This document shows positions 10,388-22,674 of a stretch of DNA of 64,000 nt, piece by piece; within the stretch, counting starts at the first letter, position 1; the number at the start of each line of letters is the position of its first letter. The position numbers and the translations under genes are program-made. The notes below the pieces were generated by a model. The model was not told the DNA's origin, searched no databases, and saw only the letters and a list, made by a program, of their open reading frames with translations. This DNA comes from Acanthochromis polyacanthus (lineage: Eukaryota; Chordata; Actinopteri; Pomacentridae), in the NCBI RefSeq assembly GCF_021347895.1, contig NC_067117.1:485242-549241 (forward strand), given 5' to 3'.

Positions 10388-12270
10388 GGTCATTCTGTGT
10401 GGTTTCACCAGATGGTGGTTGCTGCACCATCTTCAAATTAGTCCTAAATTTGTATGCCATTAGACACTCACAAAAGTACTTTCTATGCTAAATTGTAGGC
10501 CTGTAGCTCAAATAGTTTCTGAGTTGTGGGGGTCTGAAATTTTCAGAATTTGGGCTATAAAAAGCCTCGGCAGCGTTTTTTGCATCTTTAAGTGGTTATT
10601 TGTCAGCCTCTAGACATACCAGAGAGCTGTGAGTTGGTAAACAAGGCCTCTGCATGTAGCTAGTGCCCCACAAACATCCCCAGGTGTTTCCCTACACTCT
10701 GCAGGCCGTGGGGGCTTGATAAAAATGATAAAAATTAAGAGACACCTACTCACGAGTGGAGTTTGGGACCTTTAAAGTACTAGAAATACTGCACAGAAGT
10801 GTTCTAACACCCCAGGGTTCCATTCTACACAAACTTGTGTGATAACTTAGCAAACTGGAGCTTTCTAGGTACCTCAGTTTGGAAAATATGAGCTCCCAAA
10901 GTTGGACGAGATTTTTAATTGGCTATTTTTGGTGCAAAAATCTCAGAGTGGGACAGGTACCAGAGACCCCAAATTTTTCTACAAGACAGTTCCATCTGTC
11001 TTCTATCACTGTACAAAAAGCAGCAGGGTTATATTTGTAGTTACTGAGATATTCTTACTCAAAATGGCATGGGTGATGTCAAAATGGTTTTTGCTTTTCA
11101 GTACTTTAAATTAGGATACAAGTATTAGTAGTCATTCCAATGGTAGTATTATGTATGTTTGGTTCTTTGTTAAAGGTGACTACCTTCAAAAAGTGTAATG
11201 ACATGTTGACACCCATTTTCAATGCATCCATGTAATTATAACACACACATACAAATTACATGTACTAACTGGAATTCAGGGAGCTCTGTAGTAGTTTATG
11301 GTTGATTAATTTAAAAATACAACAATAATGTTGAATTTTACAGTATCAGTGCAGTGGGATTAAACATGTTAAATTTAATTGGACAATGTCACGTTACAAG
11401 AAAAAGACCCTATACATAAGTTATAACTTAGGTATACCTAACTTATACCATTACACTTTTTGAAGGTAGTCACCTTTAACAAAGAACCAAACATACATAA
11501 TACTACCATTGGAATGACTACTAATACTTGTATCCCAATTTAAAGTAGTGAAAAGCATAAAAACATTCTGACATCACCCATGCCATTTTGAGTAAGAATA
11601 TCTCAGTAACTACAAATATAACCCTGCTGCTTTTTTGTACAGTGATAGAAGACAGATGGAACTGTCTTGTAGAAAAATTTGGGGTCTCTGGTACCTGTCC
11701 CACATTGAGATTTTTGCCCCAAAAATAGCCAATTAAAAATCTGGTCCAACTTTGGGAGCTCATATTTTCCAAACTGAGGAACCTAGAAAGCTCCAGTTTG
11801 CTAAGTTATCACACAAGTTGGTGTAGAATGGAACCCAGGGCTGTTAGAACACTTCTGTGCAGTATTTCTAGTACTTTTAAGGTCCCAAACTCCACTCGTG
11901 AGTAGGTGTCTCTTAATTTTTATCATTTTTATCAAGCCCCCACGGCCTGCAGAGTGTAGGGAAACACCTGGGGATGTTTGTGGGGCACTAGCTACATGCA
12001 GAGGCCTTGTTTACCAACTCACAGCTCTCTGGTATGTCTAGAGGCTGACAAATAACCACTTAAAGATGCAAAAAACGCTGCCGAGGCTTTTTATAGCCCA
12101 AATTCTGAAAATTTCAGACCCCCACAACTCAGAAACTGTTTGAGCTACAGGCCTACAATTTAGCATAGAAAGTACTTTTGTGACTGTCTAATGGCACATT
12201 TAGGACTAATTTGAAGATGGTGCAGCAACACTCCCAAGGAATATCTGCTCATTTCACCTGGAATGACCCA
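10388..12270. mobile_element. Nested long-palindrome DNA element
   Basis: Ends are TGGGTCATTC and GAATGACCCA. The arms, about 800 bp each (10388-11195 and 11450-12270), are near-perfect inverted copies around a 250-bp spacer. Mirror-image open frames at 10902-11114 and 11521-11772 result from this symmetry and are not genes. The exact target duplication is unclear: the uninterrupted sequence on the other outer arm suggests insertion at or next to an AT or ATGG. It is a large non-autonomous foldback element. Confidence 0.8.
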
Positions 12271-12424
12271 TATGGAGTCTAGAGGTTCTGGTTCTGGTTC
12301 TGCACAGCCTCCTGGAGGGAAACAGTCAGTTAGTAGAGTAATAAATCAGAGTACATGAACATCAGTAAATACAGAATACATGTATAATTGACGTAGTTTG
12401 TGTGTATATTTATACTACAGTTCA

Positions 12425-12600
12425 ACCGTACTATTGCCGTCGCCGGGGATCGATCCACGGCGACGGCCGAATTCCGCGCGGCCGGTTCGACCGGTTCGAC
12501 GGCCCGGGCGCGCCGACGCGTACTGTACCGTCACACGCGCTGAACGGTACCGTTACATGCGTGTGGCGGTGCCGTTCCACTGTACATGGTGTTATGCTTT
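12425..12600. repeat. GC-rich cluster of short hairpins
   Basis: Within AT-rich flanks lies a GC-rich stretch with several perfect or near-perfect stems: CCGTCGCCG with CGGCGACGG, GAACGGTACCG with CGGTGCCGTTC, and tandem CCGGTTCGA units. It forms the loop of the outer palindrome. Its function is unknown and no protein is apparent. Confidence 0.6.
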
Positions 12601-12859
12601 GTGTACAAACTGTTAAAATTAAAATCATACATAAATTATACATGTACTCTTTGTACAGTGATGTTCATGTACTCTGATTTATTACTCTACTAACTGACTG
12701 TTTCCCTCCAGGAGGCTGTGCAGAACCAGAACCAGAACCAGAACCTCTAGACTCCATCTGCCTCTCAGTGAACATCAGCTTCTACTAGAACTCTTATTCC
12801 ATGTCAGGAATTTAACTTTTACATTTATACAGCCTGATGTCCTCACCTTCTCCTCAGGT

Positions 12860-13485
12860 ATAATACTTACTTTTAACTTTCACCGCTACTGCTACCAGTA
12901 CTATTAATACTACTGTAACTGTACCACTCCTCTCTCACTGTAAATGCTGCTGTTTTTGTGTGTTTATGTTGCTGTTACTTTTATTGCTCCACTTGTAGTT
13001 CTTAGTTTATTTCCCTGATTACTGCACTCAGAGTCACATTTGTCATTTTTGTGTGAAACTGGGCCAGTAGAGTTGATTCTGCAGAAGAAGACAGATATAT
13101 TGATCAGTAATCAGTTTTTTAGCTGCACACGAACTGATCCTGATCAGAAAGTCTGTAATTATTAATATTAATATTAATAATGTCATGTGGTGTATTAACA
13201 TGTAATCAGACGCTGACTTAAAATGTTTAACAGCTTTAATCCATCTGGTTTAAACAATACAGTGTGTATGTATATTATTGTACGTTGGTACATTAATAAA
13301 ACTGATTAATATTAATTTATGAACTCCACAGCGATTCTTTACATTATTTTACAGCTTTACTCCATTAATTCACCACAGCGGGTTAAAAACACACAACAGG
13401 AAAGTCATTCTGACTGTTGTCTTTCACAAACTTTGATTCTGCAGTTATTTCCTTTAAAAGAGAGAAATAAGATGGGTTAAGTAGC
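12860..13485. other. No gene recognised
   Basis: AT-rich sequence without a recognisable exon, repeat or RNA gene. Confidence 0.4.
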
Positions 13486-13489
13486 GTCA

Positions 13490-13870
13490 GCGGGCCGATT
13501 TGAACTGCCGCGGTGGTGTTAGGGAAATCCCGTGTCATGTGACCAAATTGGAACAATCGGGGCTCTCCCATTGGTTACCAAAAACTCGACAGTCGAATTT
13601 GGAACAAGCGAGCGACGTGATTGGCCGAGCGATCTCAGCATTCGGAACAAGCAGGAAGCGGTGCAGACGGCAGCATGACAGAGGAGAGGAGGCCTGGAGG
13701 CAGGGGGAAATTGGAACAATTGGAACAGAGAAGATTGGAATCCATAGAAACCAGTTCTGTTCCAATTGTTCCAATTTCTCCCTTGGCCCGCTCACAGATA
13801 TGAGTCAGTAGATTGGCCACGCCCCTCTGAGCTACGTGCTACTGTGAGGCTAAGCTCGTGGGGTAAAGTT
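13490..13870. promoter_or_regulatory. Promoter-like region with repeated TTGGAACAA motifs
   Basis: The sequence has several CpGs and repeated GGAACAA cores (about 13549, 13600, 13645 and 13712), several with TTGG in front, plus ATTGG/CCAAT boxes near 13570 and 13620. A 26-bp inverted repeat (13707-13733 with 13763-13790) ends the cluster and contains two further copies. No downstream gene is apparent, so regulatory function is inference only. Confidence 0.3.
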
Positions 13871-14179
13871 CAGAGCATTCTGTTGATGTAGACGGAATGA
13901 GAACGGAAACAAGTCTGCCATGTCACTGTGCTGCATATCTGCTTCTGGATGTGCACTGATGTGGTCTGCTGTTCATTTGCTTCTCTTGAACCCTCCATCC
14001 TCCAAGCACATACAGGAATGGAAAAAACATTTTCAGACTCCATTCAAATTTCACACAATCTCAAATGTTGTCATGAAATGTTTGCGTGAAAGTCGTAGTT
14101 GTGTTTCTAAAGGTGTGGCTGTACTGAACACTAATACAAATTATGTTTATTACCTTCGCCAGGAGGTCATGTAATCACC

Positions 14180-14517
14180 GGAGTTTGTCCGTTTGTCTGT
14201 TTGTCTGTTAACAGCATAACTCAAAAAGTCATGGACGAATTTTCACCAAATTTTCACAGGATGTCTGGAAGAGCAAGAGTAAGAATCGATTAGATTTTGA
14301 AGGTGATCCGGATCACCGTCTGGATCCAGGATTTTTTTGAGTCCAGACAGAGTCCTTCAAAAAAATCCTGGATCCAGACGGTGATCCGGATCACCTCCAA
14401 AATCTAATCGATTCTTACTCTTGCTCTTCCAGACATCCTGTGAAAATTTGGTGAAAATTCGTCCATGACTTTTTGAGTTATGCTGTTAACAGACAAACAG
14501 ACAGACAGACAGATGGC
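14180..14517. mobile_element. Near-perfect palindrome, foldback repeat
   Basis: Arms of about 160 bp (14180-14340 and 14357-14517) with a 16-bp loop. The outer parts contain GTTAACAGCATAACTCAAAA and a GTCT/GACA run. Related half-site sequence (TTTTTGAGTTAT, CTAACAGACAGAC, GGCGGAGGTAA) occurs at 35540-35620, so it belongs to a dispersed family. Confidence 0.75.
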
Positions 14518-14535
14518 CTGGCGGAGATATGCGCT

Positions 14536-15206
14536 CTCCGAGTGCTTTTCTATTTTATTTATTGTTTACAAGAAAACTAACAAACTAAATTGTTGACAGT
14601 TTCAATAGGTCAGTTCTCAACATTGTCGGTATCAAAGTCAACTAAGAACATAAAATGAGAAACCCCGTTCCATCATCAGATTAGTATTTAGTTGTCCTTC
14701 CATCAGCCGCAGCAGAGCTCTGATCCTGGATGGATGTTCTCCACTGATCTTCTTCAATTACTGCTAAAGTCTTTGGTTTACGCTTTGAAACAGACCTTCT
14801 GATGATCCACCTCAGATGTTCTATGTCCACGATTGAGCTGGCCACTCTCAGACCTGGATACTGAGTTCTACTGGTCCTGGACGTGTTCTGCTGAGCAGAA
14901 CTTCTAGATATTATACACACATGAAAATATGTGTCCAACATGTTTGTTGGTAAATCTTATGTCATGAAACCAGTGATATAAATGTGATCATTGAAGGAAC
15001 ATGTGTAAAATGAATGAACTTTCTTCTGTTTCTGTTGTCTTTGATTTAATGAACTTTAAAAATATACTGACAGAACTGAACTGCAATTTAACCCTTTAAA
15101 AAATAAGAATAAAGATATGGAAAATTACAAGAAATCTGTGAAAATAATTTTCTTCACAAAGTCTACCGAGGCGATGCAAATCTTCCCTTTTGAGCTGAAG
15201 TTTGAG

Positions 15207-15239
<33 letters not shown>
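14536..15239. other. No gene recognised; (TA)n at the right edge
   Basis: Unremarkable AT-rich sequence ending in a (TA)n tract (about 15211-15239) that forms the left flank of the Tc1 element. The same tract resumes at about 16852-16878 on the other side, so the transposon appears to have inserted into a TA microsatellite. Confidence 0.5.
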
Positions 15240-15242
<3 letters not shown>

Positions 15243-16846
15243 GTAAAAGCCAGAAAATTAGAATATTTTCATAAACTTGATTTATTTCCGTAATTGCGAA
15301 CAAAAGGTATAACTTTTACATTATATGTAATCATTGCACGCAGACTGATGCACTTCAAATGTTTATTTATTTAATTTTGATGATCATAGGTGGCAACAAA
15401 TGAAAATCCGACATTCCGTGGGTCAGAAAATTAGAATATTGTGAAATGGGTCAAGTTTGAAGACACCTGGTGCCACCCACTAACCAGCTGATTAACTCAA
15501 AACACCTGCAAAGGGCTTTAAATGGTCTCTCAGTCCAGTTCTGAAGCTTACACAAACATGGGGAAGACTTCAGATTTGACAGCTGTCCAAAAGGCAACCA
15601 TTGACACATTGCACAAGGAGGGCAAGACTCAAAAGGTTATTGCTGAAAAGGTTGGCTGTTCTCAAAGCTCTGTGTCCAAACACATTAATGGAGAGGCAAA
15701 GGGTAGGAAAAACTGTGGTAGGAAAAAGTGTACAAGCGACAGGGATCACCGCGCCCTGGTGAAGATTGTGAAAAAAAACCCATTCAAAAATGTGGGGGAG
15801 ATTCACAAGGACTGGACTGCTGCAGGAGTCAGTGCTTCAAAATCCACCACCAAGAGACGCATGAAAGACATGGGTTTCAACTGCCGCATACCTCGTGTCA
15901 AGCCTCTTTTGAACAAGAAACAGCGCGCAAAGCGTCTCACCTGGGCTAAGGAAAAAAAGAGCTGGACTGCAGCTGAGTGGTCCAAAGTTATGTTTTCTGA
16001 TGAAAGCAAATTTTGCATTGCCTTTGGAAATCGAGGTCCCAGAGTCTGGAGGAGGACAGGAGAGGCACAGGATCCACGTTGCCTGAAGTCTAGTGTGAAG
16101 TTTCCACCATCAGTGATGGTTTGGGGTGCCATGTCATCTGCTGGTGTCGGTCCACTCTGTTTCCTGAGATCCAAGGTCAACGCAGCCGTCTACCAGCAAG
16201 TTTTAGAGCACTTCATGCTTCCTGCTGCTGACCTGCTTTATGGAGGTGGGGATTTTATGTTCCAACAGGACTTGGCGCCTGCACACAGTGCCAAATCTAC
16301 CAGTGCCTGGTTTAAGGACCATGATATTTCTGTACTCAATTGGCCAGCCAACTCGCCCGACCTTAGCCCCATCGAAAATCTGTGGGGTATTGTTAAGAGG
16401 AAGATGCAGAATGCCAGACCCAAAAATGCAGAAGAGCTGAAGGCCACTATCAAAGCAACCTGGGCTCTCATAACACCTGAGCAGTGCCAGAAACTGATCG
16501 ACTCCATGCCACGCCGCATTAATGCAGTCATTGAGGCAAAAGGAGCTCCAACCAAGTATTGAGTACTGTACATGCTCATATTTTTCACGTTCATACTTTT
16601 CAGTTGGCCAACATTTCTACAAATCCTGTTTTTGTATTGGCCTCAGGTAATATTCTAATTTTCTGACCCACGGAATGTCGGATTTTCATTTGTTGCCACC
16701 TATGATCATCAAAATTAAATAAATAAACATTTGAAGTGCATCAGTCTGCGTGCAATGATTACATATAATGTAAAAGTTATACCTTTTGTTCGCAATTACG
16801 GAAATAAATCAAGTTTATGAAAATATTCTAATTTTCTGGCTTTTAC

Positions 16847-16849
<3 letters not shown>
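15240..16849 (+). mobile_element. Complete Tc1/mariner-type transposon
   Basis: 1610 bp, inserted in a (TA)n tract as expected for TA-targeting Tc1 elements. The terminal inverted repeats (15240-15440 and 16649-16849) are each 201 bp and look identical base for base. Each repeat carries the motif CAGAAAATTAGAATATT at both its outer and inner end, the IR/DR arrangement used for transposase binding in elements such as Sleeping Beauty. An uninterrupted transposase gene fills the interior. The lack of any decay suggests a very recent insertion. Confidence 0.93.
15558..16562 (+). CDS. Tc1-like transposase (DD34E), intact
   Basis: Cut-and-paste transposase that binds the terminal repeats and inserts the element at TA sites. 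The frame opens at 15522 (346 codons), but the start at 15558 (MGKTSDLT, 334 residues) matches the usual Tc1 N-terminus and length. Numbered from 15522, the N-terminal paired-like helix-turn-helix covers about residues 15-120. A basic, nuclear-localisation-like GRKNCGRKK lies at about 61-69. The catalytic acidic residues are D160 (MFSDESKF), D250 (FQQDLAPAHS) and E285 (SPIENLW). The spacing between the last two is exactly 34 residues, the Tc1 hallmark. There are no stops or frameshifts. Many fish copies are dead, so an open copy is notable, though activity cannot be judged from sequence. Confidence 0.93.
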   Translation: MGKTSDLTAVQKATIDTLHKEGKTQKVIAEKVGCSQSSVSKHINGEAKGRKNCGRKKCTSDRDHRALVKIVKKNPFKNVGEIHKDWTAAGVSASKSTTKRRMKDMGFNCRIPRVKPLLNKKQRAKRLTWAKEKKSWTAAEWSKVMFSDESKFCIAFGNRGPRVWRRTGEAQDPRCLKSSVKFPPSVMVWGAMSSAGVGPLCFLRSKVNAAVYQQVLEHFMLPAADLLYGGGDFMFQQDLAPAHSAKSTSAWFKDHDISVLNWPANSPDLSPIENLWGIVKRKMQNARPKNAEELKATIKATWALITPEQCQKLIDSMPRRINAVIEAKGAPTKY

Positions 16850-16884
<35 letters not shown>

Positions 16885-17194
16885 ATTTGAAGGAGTTTTT
16901 TAATTAATGAATCAGAGGATGATCAGCTGAGGGAAGAGGGAAGCATCGTTAAACAGACAATAAATGAATAAATTAATTCTCATTTCACACACTTTCCGGG
17001 ACAGTTCTCTGCTGGAATGACTTTACGGCGCATGCTCAGACAGGAGGAAAGAAAGAGCCGGCCGACAGTTCCACCCGGACTCAGATTCTGTGACACCGCG
17101 GCGTCCACAGCAAAACAAACCGGCAGAAGCTAAGCAGCTAAAAATTTGCATCGTTTCACTAGAACTGGACCCGGTCTCTGCCGGTCTCGGCAGG

Positions 17195-20304
<3,110 letters not shown>

Positions 20305-21169
20305 TTGGCTGACAGGAGAAGCTCATGATGCCCTGAATTGGTGATGTCACTAGAAGACTGGTGATGTCACTAGGAGGCTGGTGATGTCAGCCTCAAGTGA
20401 GCGAATTAGAGAGTAGAAAACGCTGTGGTACAGGAGCTGATGGAGGACGTGGTCACAGGGATCTGTGGAGTTGGACTGCAGCTTCTGGTTCTGAATAGAT
20501 GTGGTCCAGCAGGTTCAGGTTTGGCGGTTGTGTTCACTCAGCTGTTCATCCAGGTAACCATGGAAACAGCTGGACCACCCTGTCATGTCAGTAGTCTGTA
20601 GGACGTATCTTCTGCGAACCATCAATGAGAGGTTTCAGGAAGGTTTCAGTCTTTAAAGAATCACCAACGATGGCAGAATTTATCAGACAGAAACTAACTA
20701 CAGAATGTCCAGCTGAAGAAGTCCCACTGTCTCAGTTCTCTGTGAAAGAAAATGGAATGAAGCTGGACAGACGAAGCATCGCAGTGAAGCTGGAAATGTA
20801 GAAAACGGCTCCAGTAAAATGGACTTCATGGTGTTTTAGGTTCACTGGTCTGATTTGACGGTGAGACTTTTAAAAACTCGACCAGAAACACATTAAAGCA
20901 AGTTCTTCTAAAAACCATCAGCATGTGCGACTGATATTTACTGAGAAACAAGCGAACAATCCAACATTATTCTGCACACCGCCACGACTGATGAGAGCTG
21001 TTAGACAAATACTGTCACTGCTAATAAGAATACGACACTAATATTACTAATAAACAATAAGACATACTGTTACTACTATTAAGAATACTACAGGAATATT
21101 ATGGCTACAGCACTAAACATACTGCTACTAATAACAGTGATAACTATCATAACTGATAGTGGTAATAAC
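20305..21169 (+). other. tsen2 3' UTR and intergenic sequence
   Basis: Follows the tsen2 stop codon. ATTAAA near 20892 could be its polyadenylation signal. From about 20990 the sequence is AT-rich with irregular ACTAATA repeats. No other gene is seen. Confidence 0.4.
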
Positions 21170-21504
21170 TAGGGATGTGCGCGACTAGTCGTTTAATCGT
21201 TTAACCGCCTACTCATTTATTAAACGTTTAGTATTTTACTAGTCGGTTAAACGCTGCATTAAGCATCATGCTCCTTGTTCTTCGTGCCTCTGCATCAGTT
21301 TCTTTGTAAACAGGCTGAGCAGACAGGGAGAGAATTGCTCCTCCTCCCCTCCCCTCACACGTAGCAGGGGGCGGTCGACCTCCGGATGACATGTTCATTT
21401 CTCCAAACCTACACCGCTTGTCTTTTCAACGACCTTTCACCGACTAGTCACCAATAAAATTAGCGACTCGTCAGTTCGGAAATTAGTCGAAATTCCCATC
21501 CCTA
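21170..21504. mobile_element. hAT-type MITE with 8-bp target duplication
   Basis: 335 bp with ends TAGGGATG and CATCCCTA and subterminal CGACTAGTCG-like motifs. It is flanked by the exact 8-bp direct repeat GTAATAAC (21162-21169 and 21505-21512). The 8-bp duplication is diagnostic of the hAT superfamily. It has no coding capacity. Confidence 0.85.
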
Positions 21505-21799
21505 GTAATAACAATAAAAATATTACGGACAACCATTCATTTTAATGGTAAAGTAACTAATAATAGTAAAACACTACTAAAAGTAATTATTTTATTAACG
21601 ATAATAAAAATACAAAACTAACAATAATTATCATTTTATTAATAATTATAAAACCCGACATAGTGTTTCACAGGATGAACACCAGAAAATGTCTGTGTCT
21701 AGAAACTAACAAAATTAAAGAAAAGTAAAAGACAGTTGAAAGGAAATTAAAACTCAAGAAACGTTTAGACAAAAATGTGTTTATAAGACAGTTAATTTT

Positions 21800-21980
21800 T
21801 TAAAAACCATCTGTAAAAAAACGTGTTTTGATCTCGCAATAGCAAATTCTCGCGATAAGACGCGAGCTTCCTGTTTCACCATTTACAGCACTGTCGCGCG
21901 GACGAGAACCGAGGATCCGCTGTTAACCGGACCGAGCCACCGTCTGCTGATTCTGACCCACCGAACCGCCGTGTACCGAG
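21800..21980 (+). promoter_or_regulatory. rbm39: rbm39 promoter and non-coding first exon
   Basis: A CpG-rich stretch with CTCGCGATAAGACGCGAG (a TCTCGCGAGA-like element typical of housekeeping TATA-less promoters) and an ETS core CTTCCTG. It is followed by sequence ending GTGTACCGAG with a donor GTAGGC at 21981. The first exon is inferred to be untranslated, since the start codon lies in the next exon. Confidence 0.55.
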
Positions 21981-22164
21981 GTAGGCTCCGCTCAGCTGCT
22001 GTTAGGAGCCTCTCTGGTGGCGTCCAGCCCGAGAAAGAGTCTCTAGAAGCTGGAGAAACACCGGGAGAGGCCTGCTCGGACCGGCTAGCTGTTAGCGTTA
22101 GCCGCTAGCTACATAGTCCGCAGGTGTCTGGACTGAAGGGCTAACGGCTAATGTAGCTTCCGAG

Positions 22165-22530
22165 CTAAGAATGGCTCAAAATATCCTAAAAAAATGCCTG
22201 ATATGAGCTAAGAATTGGTCAGAATAACTCAAAATGTACCTGATATGAGCTAAAAAAATTGTCCAAAATTAGTTATAATTTTCCTGACATGAGCTAAAAT
22301 TGCTCAAAATGGCACAAGATTTGTCTGATATGAGCTAAAAATGTCCAGAATAACCTAAAATTTGCCTGACATGAACTAAAAATTGGTCAAAATGGTTTGA
22401 AATGTGCCTGATAAGAGAAAAAGAAAATGTCAGAAATAACCTAAAATTTGCCTGATATGAGCCAAAGATTGTTAAAAATTAGAATTACAGTTTGTCTGAC
22501 GAGTGAAAAATTCGTCAAAATGAGTTAAAT
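22165..22530. repeat. Degenerate GAGCTAAAAATTG repeat, rbm39 intron 1
   Basis: Same family as in tsen2 intron 10: GAGCTAAAA, TCAAAAT and TTTGCCTGATAT modules in loose tandem. Confidence 0.7.
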
Positions 22531-22674
22531 TCTGCGGGCCATCCGCTTTCTGTTTACCTGTCAGGTGTGCTGTCCCGACAGGTGACTGTAGACCAGCTGA
22601 TGTAGCATGGGAGCTAACAGGTGAGTGTACACCTGTGCTGACATTGTTCTGGTGTCTGTGTGCAGAGCAGCAGG

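Larger units (their letters stand above)
10298..12857. mobile_element. Palindromic (foldback) element carrying a nested insertion
   Basis: The outer ends are inverted repeats: CTGAGGAGAAGGTGAGGACA at 10298 and its complement ending at 12857. The left arm (10298-10388, continued at 12271-12400) pairs with the right arm (12655-12857). The left arm is interrupted by a second palindromic element. Without the insert, the outer element would be about 680 bp, with arms of roughly 200 bp around a GC-rich centre. No coding capacity is present. Confidence 0.75.

Noticed and set aside
10902..11772. Two similar 70-83 codon frames on opposite strands
   Set aside because: Mirror images produced by the arms of the long palindrome.
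17090..17194. In-frame upstream ATG of tsen2
   Set aside because: It would add 35 residues with no counterpart in the family; the start at 17195 matches the conserved N-terminus.
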